From positions 35,659,648 to 35,723,647 of the forward strand of contig NC_092673.1 of the NCBI RefSeq assembly GCF_964355755.1: DNA of 64,000 bases, written 5' to 3'. A program made the translations under genes and the position numbers. Positions 22,501-30,808 of the stretch are shown here, in pieces. Position 1 is the first letter of the stretch, and each line of letters starts with the position of its first letter. Origin of the DNA: Antedon mediterranea. Lineage: Eukaryota > Echinodermata > Crinoidea > Comatulida > Antedonidae. Below the pieces are notes generated by a model. That model was not told where the DNA came from and ran no database searches. It saw only the letters and a program-made list of their open reading frames with translations.

Positions 22501-24798
22501 CCTCCATTAAGCTGACAATACACTTTACTGTCAAACAAAGGGGAAATATATGGTTTAACGGTATGGAAAAACTCACATTCAGGGGACAACCTATGTTTAT
22601 GAGACACCCCCATTAAGGGGACACTTTGATGGGTGTCCCCTTAATAGGAGTTCTACTGTAGTATTCATTTCTCAAGTTCAACTTTTCACTTACTTGATTT
22701 TTTGACCATATCAAGAGCTTGTAACTGGCATCGTTCTTTAGATGCTGCTAACTGTACTTCAATCTCTTTCAGTTTTATCACAGTGTTTTCAAGATCTTCT
22801 TTAGATTTCAACAACTGTAAACAAAGTTATAATTTAAATTGTTAATAGTAATGTACAGTATCAATATTTATTTCCCTTTCTAGTTGTATAATACCTCTAT
22901 GGTACATTCTTCTGAATTGTAAATCACAAAAAATCAACAAAATGACAATGAATCATAATGACAATACTTGGTGGTGAGAGAGCCCTTTCCAGTAAATGAA
23001 AGTAAGGTATAGTGGGAATTTGCTGCAGGTTAATGCACTTGTCAATTGTATGACCCACTATACGACCCCCGGGAGAGGTGCGTCATTTGTCCGATGTGCG
23101 TCATACTTTTGAATACCATGACGCACCCGTGTGTCAAAAAGGTGACTTACCTTTAGGTGACCATGACGCACCCATTTTAACGCACTGTGACCATGTTGTT
23201 TATGATATGGTGGGTGGTAAAGTGACGGACATTGACACACCTTGTTCATTGATGTGACGTACCATCTAGGTTTTTTGACGCACCCCTGCATCAGTAATTA
23301 TTTCTAAATGACGCACCCATGACGCACCTCTCCCGGGGGTCGTATGGTGGGTCATACAATTGACAAGTGCATAAGCCAAAATGACAAAAAAACATGGACA
23401 GACTTATGATGAACAGAATAAAAAATTAACATCTGAATGAAATATAAATTATAGACCAGTATCTAACCTGTTTATTTAAGTAATCTGAATCACCAGTATT
23501 CTGCTTTAAGGCCTGCTCTGCATCTTGTAATTTTCCTTTATAATTGTTAAGATCATCTTCAACACACAAAAGTTGTGAATTTAAATCCTCAATCTTTAAA
23601 TTTAAACTTCGCTCTTTGTCACCAAATTTTCGTTGTAAAAGTGTTTCGTTTTCTTTCATTTGCTTTGTTCTTTCCTTCTCTTCTTCTTCTCGTAAAACTG
23701 CAATTTCTTTTTCGTGGAATGTCTGCAATTTCCCAAGTTTCAACTCGTATTCTTCAGCCAGTTGATTTTTCTCAGCTTTTAAACGTTCATATTCGGAATT
23801 TAAAGTTGCAATCTGTTTTGAATAAAGTTCTTCCAATTTATTTTTTTCATCTATACTTCCAGATTTAGTTTGAAGTTGTACTTTTAATAACTCATCAATT
23901 TCTTTCGTATGTGCACGTCGTAGTTCTTCTAACGATGTTTCTTTATCTTTCTCAAATCTATTTTTCATAGATTCAAAAGATTTTAATTGCATTTCAAAGT
24001 CTTTCTTTACTTCAGCAACATTTTTTGAAAGACTTAATAGTTTATGAGAATGTTCAGATTTTAATTTATTTTCACTTTCAACAGCTTCATGTTTGTATTT
24101 CGTAAACTGATCGAGGGCGCTTTTGCCCTGTCGTTCATGTTCTTGGATACACGCTTCTAGAGATTCTATACGCTTCCTCAGTTCTGTTTCACCACTAATT
24201 TTGCTTTTATATCCTGTAAGTTTGATCTTTGTTTCTGAAATAATTTGTTGTAACTCGTTTTCATGAGAAATTTTGAGTTGTTTAATGACTGCATCATGGT
24301 CATCGTTTTTTGTATTCAGTGCATAAATAACCTGGAAATTCAAAAGTTTTGTTTTTTATTTATTCCATAACAATATTAAAATTATAATAAAATACAAAAA
24401 AAAAGTTAAGAACAATATATTATTATTTAATAAAAAAAACTGTACTAAATAGGCCTAGAGACCCTACTAGGCTAGGCTTAATTATCTTAGATAGTATCTA
24501 GGCTAAGCCTAGTAGTAGTAGTACTAGTACTAGGCCTAGCTCGCATAGGCCTAGGCTAGCCTAGTACTATTAGTATTAGTAGGCTACAGAGTAGGCCTAC
24601 TGTTTTCTTATTTCAATTCAATAATATTTTGCCAATAATCATGTTTATTCTCACCTTTGTAAGCTGAGCTATCTTCTTAGACATTTTAAGATGAAGATCA
24701 GGAGTAACATCCATCGTTGTAGAAAGAGTAGTAGCAGCACCAGATCCGTACTTTCCGGTGGAATAAAAGTTATTGTTGGAAGACATTTTTGTGGCCAT
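13585..24798 (-). CDS. FAM184A: FAM184 coiled-coil protein
   Basis: Coding exons on the minus strand: 24655-24798, 23468-24331, 22694-22814, 20144-20325, 19282-19488, 18265-18549, 17832-17953, 17313-17463, 16798-17010, 16180-16461, 15040-15371, 14453-14570, 13919-14023, 13585-13785. Phases agree at every junction. The total of 3327 nt gives 1108 aa, close to vertebrate FAM184A (about 1140). The N-terminus has the family block LHLKMSKKIAQLTKVIYALN (residues 36-55). Nearly all of residues 55-1000 is heptad-rich coiled coil, and the C-terminus has the conserved blocks NRETNFNKVFNSSP and SPVHD. No enzymatic motif is seen. The molecular function of the family is poorly known; vertebrate members are filamentous coiled-coil proteins. 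ATG 24798 was chosen because it lies 35 codons before the conserved block and a further Met follows four codons on. Its introns hold most of the MITEs in this region. Vertebrates have A and B paralogues; this could be the single pre-duplication gene. Confidence 0.93.
14618..14742. mobile_element. MITE family A, rearranged copy
   Basis: Core and right inner sequence (AAAGTTTGATAGTGTAG) are present; both extreme ends are shortened. It is intronic in FAM184. Confidence 0.75.
14871..15003. mobile_element. MITE family A with internal 21-bp tandem expansion
   Basis: The half-core CCAAATATGGTAGTGATATG is repeated four times before one normal core, so this copy has gained a short tandem array. The terminal repeats are missing. 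It lies directly downstream (in FAM184 direction) of the exon at 15040-15371. Confidence 0.75.
15413..15576. mobile_element. MITE family C, hairpin element
   Basis: Arms of about 60 bp are inverted copies: AATAAGGTTTATCGC and GATGGGAAGGGTTTGGGAGC at the left, with their reverse complements at the right ending in CAATAAACCTTATT. The left arm carries an extra stretch around 15430-15455. A half copy occurs at 42388-42450. It is intronic in FAM184, 42 bp from the exon at 15040-15371. Confidence 0.8.
15890..16028. mobile_element. MITE family A copy
   Basis: The right TIR is complete (GTGTAGACAGAGCTTTA); the left end is partly altered (TGTCTACACTACTCTATATG). It is immediately followed by another copy. 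Confidence 0.85.
16029..16156. mobile_element. MITE family A copy, adjacent to previous
   Basis: The left end reads CTTCAGTCTATACTATCAAA and the right end GATAGTGTAGACAGAGCTTT. It abuts the preceding copy in the same orientation, suggesting insertion into the end of the neighbour or a local duplication. Confidence 0.85.
17069..17207. mobile_element. MITE family B (GGTTCCCACTAG type)
   Basis: Family B is palindromic. One end reads AAGC-TTGGTTCCCACTAG followed by GACGCAACGCAAGGACG. The centre is GACCAATGACAAGC and GCTTGTGATTGGTC, and the other end ends in CTAGTGGGAACCAAGCTT. This copy has diverged ends (GGTTCCTACTAG and ATAGGGAACCACGCTT). It is intronic in FAM184. Confidence 0.8.
17571..17719. 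mobile_element. MITE family A copy
   Basis: Left end AAGCTCTTTATACACTATCA and right end AATAGTGTAGACAGAGCTT, in FAM184 intron DNA. A separate 11-bp-stem hairpin (CCATAGAGATA) lies just beyond at 17758-17784. Confidence 0.85.
18681..18819. mobile_element. MITE family A copy
   Basis: Left end ACTGTCTACACTATCAAATT and right end GATAGTGTAGACAGAGCTTT, with a full palindromic core between. Intronic in FAM184. Confidence 0.85.
19004..19255. repeat. 36-bp minisatellite, seven units, beside a FAM184 donor site
   Basis: Seven units of exactly 36 bp (GGTTGTGGTTTGGAGCAGAA plus GTAGTAGTATAGAGTG) end 26 bp from the 5' splice site of the exon at 19282-19488. The unit length is a multiple of three, so open frames run through it on both strands; these are repeat artefacts in the intron. 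Confidence 0.9.
19697..19813. repeat. 39-bp tandem repeat, three units
   Basis: Three consecutive copies of a 39-bp unit containing ACGGTACTGGGTTTGGTC and CTACTAGTGTTCCTGCTCCC. Intronic in FAM184. Confidence 0.9.
20375..22397. mobile_element. 2.0-kb TIR transposon with TA target duplication
   Basis: GGTATCCCAATG at 20375-20386 is matched by its exact reverse complement at 22386-22397, and both ends are flanked by TA (20373-20374 and 22398-22399). The element lies in a FAM184 intron. The longest open frame inside is 21624-21926 (+, 100 codons, beginning M-P-R-V-R-R-R-L-V-Q-K). It resembles no transposase I recognise and shows no DDE-type motif. TA duplication fits Tc1/mariner-like or related groups, but the TIR sequence is not one I know. 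Probably non-autonomous or decayed. Confidence 0.7.
22420..22665. repeat. Possible DNA-transposon fragment
   Basis: The segment contains several imperfect copies of GGACACCCCCATTAAGGGGA-like words and ends in GTCCCCTTAATAGGAGTTCT then ACTGTA, a style of terminus common in hAT-related elements. No left partner is evident. It lies between the TA element and the FAM184 exon at 22694-22814. Confidence 0.35.
23034..23371. mobile_element. 338-bp MITE with about 50-bp TIRs and TAA duplication
   Basis: Both ends carry TGCACTTGTCAATTGTATGA followed by CCCAC and GACCCCCGGGAGAGGTGCGTCA, as inverted copies with one or two mismatches. The trinucleotide TAA flanks the element at 23031-23033 and 23372-23374. 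A 3-bp TAA-type duplication is the habit of PIF/Harbinger elements, so I infer a Harbinger-like MITE. The centre is rich in GACGCACC words. Intronic in FAM184. Confidence 0.75.
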
Positions 24799-25130
24799 CT
24801 TTGTCTGACTTTGTTTTGGAAAAATCAAACAGAATTGAATAAAAATGCGTGGGGTCGTTTTCGTTGATCTTAGCTAGCCTAGGCCTATTTGATGTTTAAA
24901 ATTTCAATGAAAATGCTGTCTTGACAGTGTGCCTAATTATTTTATAATTTAATTCTGAATTTCAGGACAGCATATTGTAGGCTAGGCCTCCTAACCTCTC
25001 TCTCTCTCTCTATGCCCAAAAAAGAGTCAGAGGTTGCCATGGGATCAGAGAGAGAGCCGACGGCGGCGGCGGCGCGCGGCGAAAATAAAATTATGCTAGG
25101 TGGCAGCAGACCCAAAATTTTGTTTTGACA
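24799..25130. promoter_or_regulatory. Head-to-head promoter between FAM184 and the DUF3504 gene
   Basis: The two start codons (24798 minus, 25131 plus) are 332 bp apart. The interval contains a CT run near 24998-25010 and a CpG-rich core with GGCGGCGGCGGCGCGCGGCG at about 25060-25080, in otherwise AT-rich DNA. No TATA box is evident. This is the usual look of a shared bidirectional promoter. Transcription start sites cannot be placed from sequence. Confidence 0.6.
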
Positions 25131-28024
25131 ATGGCCGCCGGCGATCGTGATTTTCCAGGTCGTTTTGCTCATATTACTGCTGCTGAATTGGATGATTTTG
25201 TGTGCGTACCTAACACAGAGCCTTTAGAGTATTCCACCTTTCAACAAAATTCAGTAATTATTCCTTCTGAAGATGTTAGGCCTTCTGTTAATTCTAGGCA
25301 TGTACAACAAGGACTCGGTGGTGCGTCGTCTTCGTGTTACAGCGGAGCGAGCCCCTCAGCAAACTATGTGATGCGTAGGCCTAGCAGCGCTGCAGCCGTG
25401 GCCTTGCCAAACGAATCAAATGAGTTAGTTGAATCATCAGATTCATTTAACACAAGAAAGCAAATCAAATATGCTGTAGGTGTTCTGTCAAAATATGCAC
25501 AATCTATTGGAAGCAGTTACTCAGATATAGAATCATTGTCGGCGACGGGAACCGATGCATTCCTTGCCAAATTTTATGCTTCAATCCGAAGACACGACGG
25601 AAGTTTGTACACGCAGAAATCGATGCATGGAATAAAATTCGGTCTTCAGAGACATTATCAAGAAGTACACGGATGGGATATCATTCGAGATAAAGAATTC
25701 AGAAAAAGTAAAAAGATGTTTAAAACAATTATAATGAAGCTAAGACAAGCAGGACTGGGTTTTGTGAAGCAACGTTCGTCACTTATTGAAGATACAGACC
25801 TTTCGAAAATCCTGAATTCCTTGAATGTAAATACACCCCTCGGATTGCAAAATAAAGTTTATGTCGACATCTCGATGAACTTTTCTGTTCGTGGACGAAC
25901 TAATTTCCGTAACATGAAAAAGGGAGATTACATTATGCTAATGACGAAAACGGGCCATCGTTATATTACGCATACAAACCAAAGCAATGACATTGATGAG
26001 GTCAAAGACAGGATGTATGAACAGCCAGGCTACATACATTGTCCGCTACAAAGTTTTTTTAAATACACCTCCAAGTTGCATCCAAATTGTGACGCTTTTT
26101 GGCAAATGCCCAAGAAAGAACCGCATCCATATGAGCCGTGGTATTGCAGCATCCCTATTGGAGAAAATGCAATATCTAGTAAAACTAGGCAAATATCAAT
26201 TTCAGCTGGATGTTTACATGTGTTTACAAATGGCCGTTTGCGAGCAACAGGTATACAAAGAAAAATGTTGTTCCTGGAAGTAAGTCTTAGTCTCGCACAC
26301 CTTTTCATGATGCTTGCTGTGTATTAGTGTAAAATGATAAATAATCAAGGCCGTAGCGAAAGGATAAAAACAGACGAGGCAAAAATGCTTTAAATATAAT
26401 TATTAATATAAAATATGTGTGTGCTTGGGAATTGGGGTGGGTGGTGAAAATTTCAGACATCTGCCTCATGCTGGCTATGGCCCAGATAATGTAGCTTTAT
26501 AAAATTATTATTTGAAGTTCAATGACACAATTTTATTTTTAGAGAAACATATCCAAAGGCAGTACAAGATGATAAGATCTCCATCATATACTGAATTTAA
26601 TCCCTAGGTTTGAAGGCCTGTAGGTATTCATATAACAACATGATTATTTGATAATAATTTCGTTTATAGTGAAGGAAAAAGGTTAGGTTGAAACATCGTT
26701 TCATGGAAGGAGATACATTTTTTCAATTGTACAACATGATTACTTATTAAATATGGATTGTTAATTCTTGTATATTTTACAGCAAATGAAACAATCAACA
26801 AGTTCTGTGACAGACGGATCTAATGAAGTTCTAATAAAGGAAGAAAAGCCGGATTTTGTCGGATATCTTCAGCAACCTGTGTCCAGCATCAGTACAAAGC
26901 ATGCTCCAGGTGGAGATATAGGACAAGCTGTCATTCTGGCAAACCAAGGAGTACCAGAAGAAGATGGCTACTTAAGTAATTCAGACTCTGATATGTCAAG
27001 TGTTATCATTCTGGAAGATGATGAAGATGACAGTAATGATATTCAAGTTATAATTAAACAAGAAGAAGAAGGGTTAAGGGACACGGTGGCTGTACAGGAG
27101 AGGCTAACAGATAGAGGTCAAACAGGAGTAAAAAATAAGGTACATGAAAAGAGTACAGATGGGGCAACAATAGCATCTACAACCTCTCCCACTGCTGTTG
27201 TAAACAAAGGTAACTATATTATATTTGTTGACATAAAGTTTGCGGTACACCATGTATATTATTAGTTCTCAACGTTTCGATCAATATGTTCGATTATCCT
27301 CAGGAGTAAGAATACAGAAAGTCTGGGTGGGAATTGAAGCAAAATAGGATGGGACTGGTGTGAAATCTAAAAATAACTTGTACATAATTTATTTAGTCTT
27401 ATAAATCCTAATCCTCCTTAAAAATGTACTAATTGTTAATCATTTTCATAATTGCCTGATTTACAATATCGGTCCTTGGCCACAACATTTCTTTATAACC
27501 AGATGCTTTCATAAATACTTATTTTCGATGTCGTAATTGTTTTATGTTTCAAACGTATAAGTGGTGGTAATTTTCGCTGATGGTTTTGAATGAATAAAAT
27601 AAAAAAATTGCAGAGAGTAACTACAGACTAGAATGATGTGAGCTGTAAATGTATAGTAATTTTAAAGTAATGGAATTCTTGATCTCTTACAGGAAAGGGT
27701 GTTGATAATACACACTGTAGACTTCAAAATGAAACCTCAGATGATGAAGAAACTGCTGAAGAGAGAGAACAAAGAGGAATAAAGACACCGTTCAATCGCT
27801 TGACCGAACGACATTTCATAGCTGTGAACAAAGGACGTACCCCGCTAGGTCAGCCTTGTAAACCTAGTTGTATCGTGTGTTCGAGCCCCGGAGTAAAGCG
27901 CCATCGCACGGAGTACATCTGTGAACAGTGCGTCTTGCCTATGTGTCCAACTCCTTGCTTCAAGCGCTACCACACAATGGCAGAATATAAAATAACATGC
28001 TCTGATTCTTACCATAATAGCTAG
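25131..28024 (+). CDS. Crypton-derived DUF3504 protein fused to a piggyBac-type C-terminal zinc-binding domain
   Basis: Three coding exons, 25131-26279, 26783-27209 and 27693-28024, have phases 0, 1 and end in TAG; 1908 nt gives 635 aa. ATG 25131 has good context (GACAATGG). Residues 1-105 look disordered. Residues about 106-190 resemble the N-terminal helical part, and about 200-383 the DUF3504 part, of Crypton tyrosine recombinases as found in domesticated KIAA1958/ZMYM/QRICH1-type proteins. The blocks RGRTNFRNMKKGDY and VFTNGRLRATG are visible; the second replaces the usual T-N-H-S-x-R, and no catalytic tyrosine follows. Residues about 384-525 are acidic and Ser/Thr-rich with IKEEKPD and IKQEEEG, which resemble SUMO-type sites. 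Residues about 565-628 match the cysteine-rich C-terminal domain of piggyBac transposases: RHF, then C-x2-C, then Y-x-C-x2-C-x4-C-x3-PCF-x2-YHT. Loss of catalytic residues, introns and an intact reading frame suggest a host gene that may bind DNA or chromatin. The function is inference. Confidence 0.85.
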
Positions 28025-28201
28025 TCATAAATAAATAAATAATCATTTTACTCATTTTTAAAATTTGTATATAAAACATTTTGGTATCTTATTCTTATGA
28101 ATAATAGCTCTATTATTAACATTTTTCCGATAAAATTTAATAATGTTAATGAATTATATATATCAATGCTATGATATGAATAATTATTTTAAAACAATAG
28201 G

Positions 28202-28670
28202 ATGGCAGAATATAAAATAACATGTTCTGATTCTAAAGCCTTGTCTACACTATCAAACTTTATGGGACAAAAAAATGTGATGTGCGGCTGTGCCCGTATA
28301 TGGACATGATGATGTCATATCACTACCATATTTGGGCACATCACACTTTTTTTGTCAAACTAGTTTGATAGTGTAGACAGAGCTTTAGCTAGTGATGGTA
28401 TAAATAACTCATTTTTAAAACCTTTATGTAAATACATTTTTATATCTTATTCTTATTAATAATAACTCATGTAATACTGAACTCGTAAGTTTGGTGGTAT
28501 TATTCATGATTTATCTAACAAATACTGAACATAAATTGAGCAAAATCAATTTAGTTGCAGAAACTAAAGTTGAATAATTTTCTGATCAAATTTAACAATG
28601 TTAATGAACTATATTTATCACTGGTGTGCTACACTTATTTTGAAAGTAATGTAATACTAATAGGATGATA
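28202..28670 (+). repeat. Diverged tandem copy of the DUF3504 gene's 3' end, interrupted by a MITE
   Basis: 28202-28234 repeats 27976-28008 (ATGGCAGAATATAAAATAAC, then TGTTCTGATTCT). After the MITE, 28387-28460 repeats the gene's 3' flank at about 28014-28105 (ACTCATTTTTAAAA, TATCTTATTCTTAT), and 28570-28670 repeats 28120-28203 (AACAATGTTAATGAA). So roughly 220 bp, covering the last codons, stop and 3' UTR, was duplicated in tandem and later received insertions. Confidence 0.75.
28235..28386. mobile_element. MITE family A, full length, inside duplicated 3' end
   Basis: Left end AAAGCCTTGTCTACACTATC and right end GATAGTGTAGACAGAGCTTT. Comparison with the uninterrupted paralogous flank shows insertion between GATTC-TA and TA-GCTAG, giving a TA target duplication. 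Confidence 0.9.
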
Positions 28671-28915
28671 ATTGTCTAACTTCTGGTTGGATACAGCATT
28701 TTTTATCGTACACAATGTAATCTATGTCGCACATGTACACACTGCTCAAATAAGTGTGAAATTACGTTTTTATGAAGAAATACTTAGCAATGTAGTTAGC
28801 AATGCATTCTTTTAAATTGTACAGACTGATACAGATTCCTTTTATTATCCAATATAATGGAAATTAAAATGCTCATATATTGCCTTAAATAAATATAAAG
28901 TAAAAAGAACTATCT

Positions 28916-28973
28916 TACAAATCTTTCTTTATAATTACGAGTACTTCGCCTTCGTCGTCTGCGCCTTCGTCTG
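28916..28973 (-). other. Possible terminal exon, arginine-rich or acidic depending on frame
   Basis: On the minus strand an acceptor-like TATTATTCAG precedes 58 bp of unusually GC-rich DNA in an AT-rich spacer. One frame reads R7-S-T-R-N-Y-K-E-R-F-V-R then stop; another reads D-E-G-A-D-D-E-G-E-V-L-V-I-I-K-K-D-L then stop. No upstream exon is identified, so this may be a stray exon of an undetected minus-strand gene or chance. Confidence 0.2.
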
Positions 28974-29529
28974 AATAATAAGTGTAAAAATACAATAATA
29001 ATGATACAGTATAAATTCGGTGATGTTTAAATAAACTTTAGATATCGGGTTTTTTTTATGCTAGGTCTAGAATAAGTATTAGTGTATTTGTATCTATATT
29101 TATGTGAAATGAAAGTAGCGCTGATTGCAATCTTATATTCATACTTCTATTAACGATTAAAAACACAATCAGATAGTATAGCATTGATTAGTAAATAAAA
29201 TAAAGTTGAAATAAAATAAAGATGTAATAGATACAGTAAAACTCCTGTAAAAAACATAAAATAATTTTTAAAATCTCAATTTGGTTACAGGATCAATTTA
29301 TATTTGTCTATGGTCGTTTAAAAGACGTTGACCTATTTATAGATAAATTACGTCATCAATTATTAACATCTGTTTATAGCCTTCTGATATGGATTACGTC
29401 ATATAAACGTATCTCAAACGTTTGATATTAAATAAATCATAGTATATTATAATGATTACACAATGTATGAGTTTAAAACGTTCCAACAACGATGCTGGTA
29501 CAAACCTATAACACTATAAATAACCAGTT

Positions 29530-29804
29530 GGGTTCTCACTCTAGAACGCAACGCAAAGACGTAAGTAATTCGACCAATCACAAGCGATAGATTGTCGGAA
29601 CTTAAACGCTTGTTTTTTTTGTTTGTTTTATTGGTTTTTCTACACATTAAAAAAAGAATTACAAATTACACATAACTTAAAAATTACAATAAACATAAAA
29701 TCATCACAGATGGAGGTAAAAATAAGTTGCTTGTACTTGGTCAACTCGCTTGCATTTGTGTTCCTACGTCATTGCGTTGCGTTCAAAAGTGGGAACCAAG
29801 CTTT
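29530..29804. mobile_element. MITE family B with an inner insertion
   Basis: The left arm (GGTTCTCACTCTAGAACGCA to about 29608) and right arm (about 29730-29804, ending GTGGGAACCAAGCTTTA) are inverted partners. About 120 bp of unrelated AT-rich DNA, beginning with a T-rich run, separates them. Confidence 0.75.
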
Positions 29805-30095
29805 AACGCACTAAACTGAATGCAATTTGTTTAAATAGCAAATTGTTTAAAATCAGCTTTCTTAAATTATACTTATTGCAGAGATAACATTAGGTCTATA
29901 TGAATTTGGGAAAATCATTTTTGTATTGATATAATTATATATGTGATAATCCAGCTCTTTGTGAAAGTAAAAAGTACAGTACTATAATCAACTTTGTAGA
30001 AACTTGTTTTTGACTTATTGTTTTAGTTTTAGTTTTCATTATACAATCTAAGAATTAAAAAGGTTATATTTAATACGCGGCGTTTGAGTGACTTT

Positions 30096-30257
30096 AAAGC
30101 TTTGTCTACACTATCAAACTTTATGTGACAAAAAAATGAGATGTGCCCATATATGGACATGATGATGTCATATCACTACCCCATTTAGGCATATCACTAC
30201 CATATTTGGCCACATTACACTTTTTTTGTCAAACTAATTTGATAGTGTATACAGTTT
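30096..30257. mobile_element. MITE family A copy
   Basis: Left end AAAGCTTTGTCTACACTATC; right end GATAGTGTATACAGTTTAG, slightly decayed. The core has one extra half-repeat (ATCACTACCCCATTTAGGC). It lies about 450 bp upstream of the TATA box of the RGG gene. Confidence 0.85.
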
Positions 30258-30705
30258 AGTTTGTGGTCTGGATGTATTGTCGCCATTTGGTGGTCGCATG
30301 GAGATTGTAGGGGGAGGGGGACGGGTTGATTCATTGAATGTCAGATCAGCAGATAAGTTGAGATTAAAATTAATATAAATAAGTTTATAATAATATTTGT
30401 TGCTTTCCAAGAACAGTAAAATTTATAAAACAGCATAATATTTGAATGATAATAATTAAACTTGAGAAATTAAATATGGAAAGCAGGGGATCCCATTAAG
30501 CCCAAATGCTTGTTTTCAAAAGGATCCTCAATAGTACCAGTATTAAAATGATTTTATTACAGGATAATTTTTTCAATGATTAAATTGTATATACAGTAAT
30601 ACGTTGGGCAAGCGAGGCGTCCTTTACACTACATCCAATGAACAGATTGCGAAACAAATCTATTTAAATAATGCAACGTATTGAAAACGTTCAGCTGTGA
30701 CAAGA

Positions 30706-30713
30706 TATAAAAG
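30706..30713 (+). promoter_or_regulatory. TATA box of the RGG-rich gene
   Basis: TATAAAAG lies 103 bp upstream of ATG 30809. A start site about 30 bp downstream would fall near 30735-30745 (ATTTAGTTCATTCAGG). GAAAACGTTC at about 30682-30691 resembles half of a heat-shock-type element, but one match is weak evidence. Confidence 0.65.
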
Positions 30714-30808
30714 GGATTGAATTCATCACGGCCGGGCATTTAGTTCATTCAGGTTGGTCGTGAAGTTTGCATCGCCTTACAACATACAGATTCTCTGCTT
30801 GCGTTAAA

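Larger units (their letters stand above)
28025..30700. other. Intergenic between DUF3504 gene and RGG gene
   Basis: The interval contains a partial duplicate of the preceding gene's 3' end (28202-28670), two family A MITEs, one family B MITE, and an isolated Arg-rich open stretch on the minus strand (28916-28973). The remainder is AT-rich with no supported exon. Confidence 0.6.

Noticed and set aside
26540-26605. An extra exon of the DUF3504 gene after an acceptor-like TTTTATTTTTAG
   Set aside because: It reaches a stop quickly and has no donor keeping phase with 26783-27209; the direct junction 26279|26783 is in frame.
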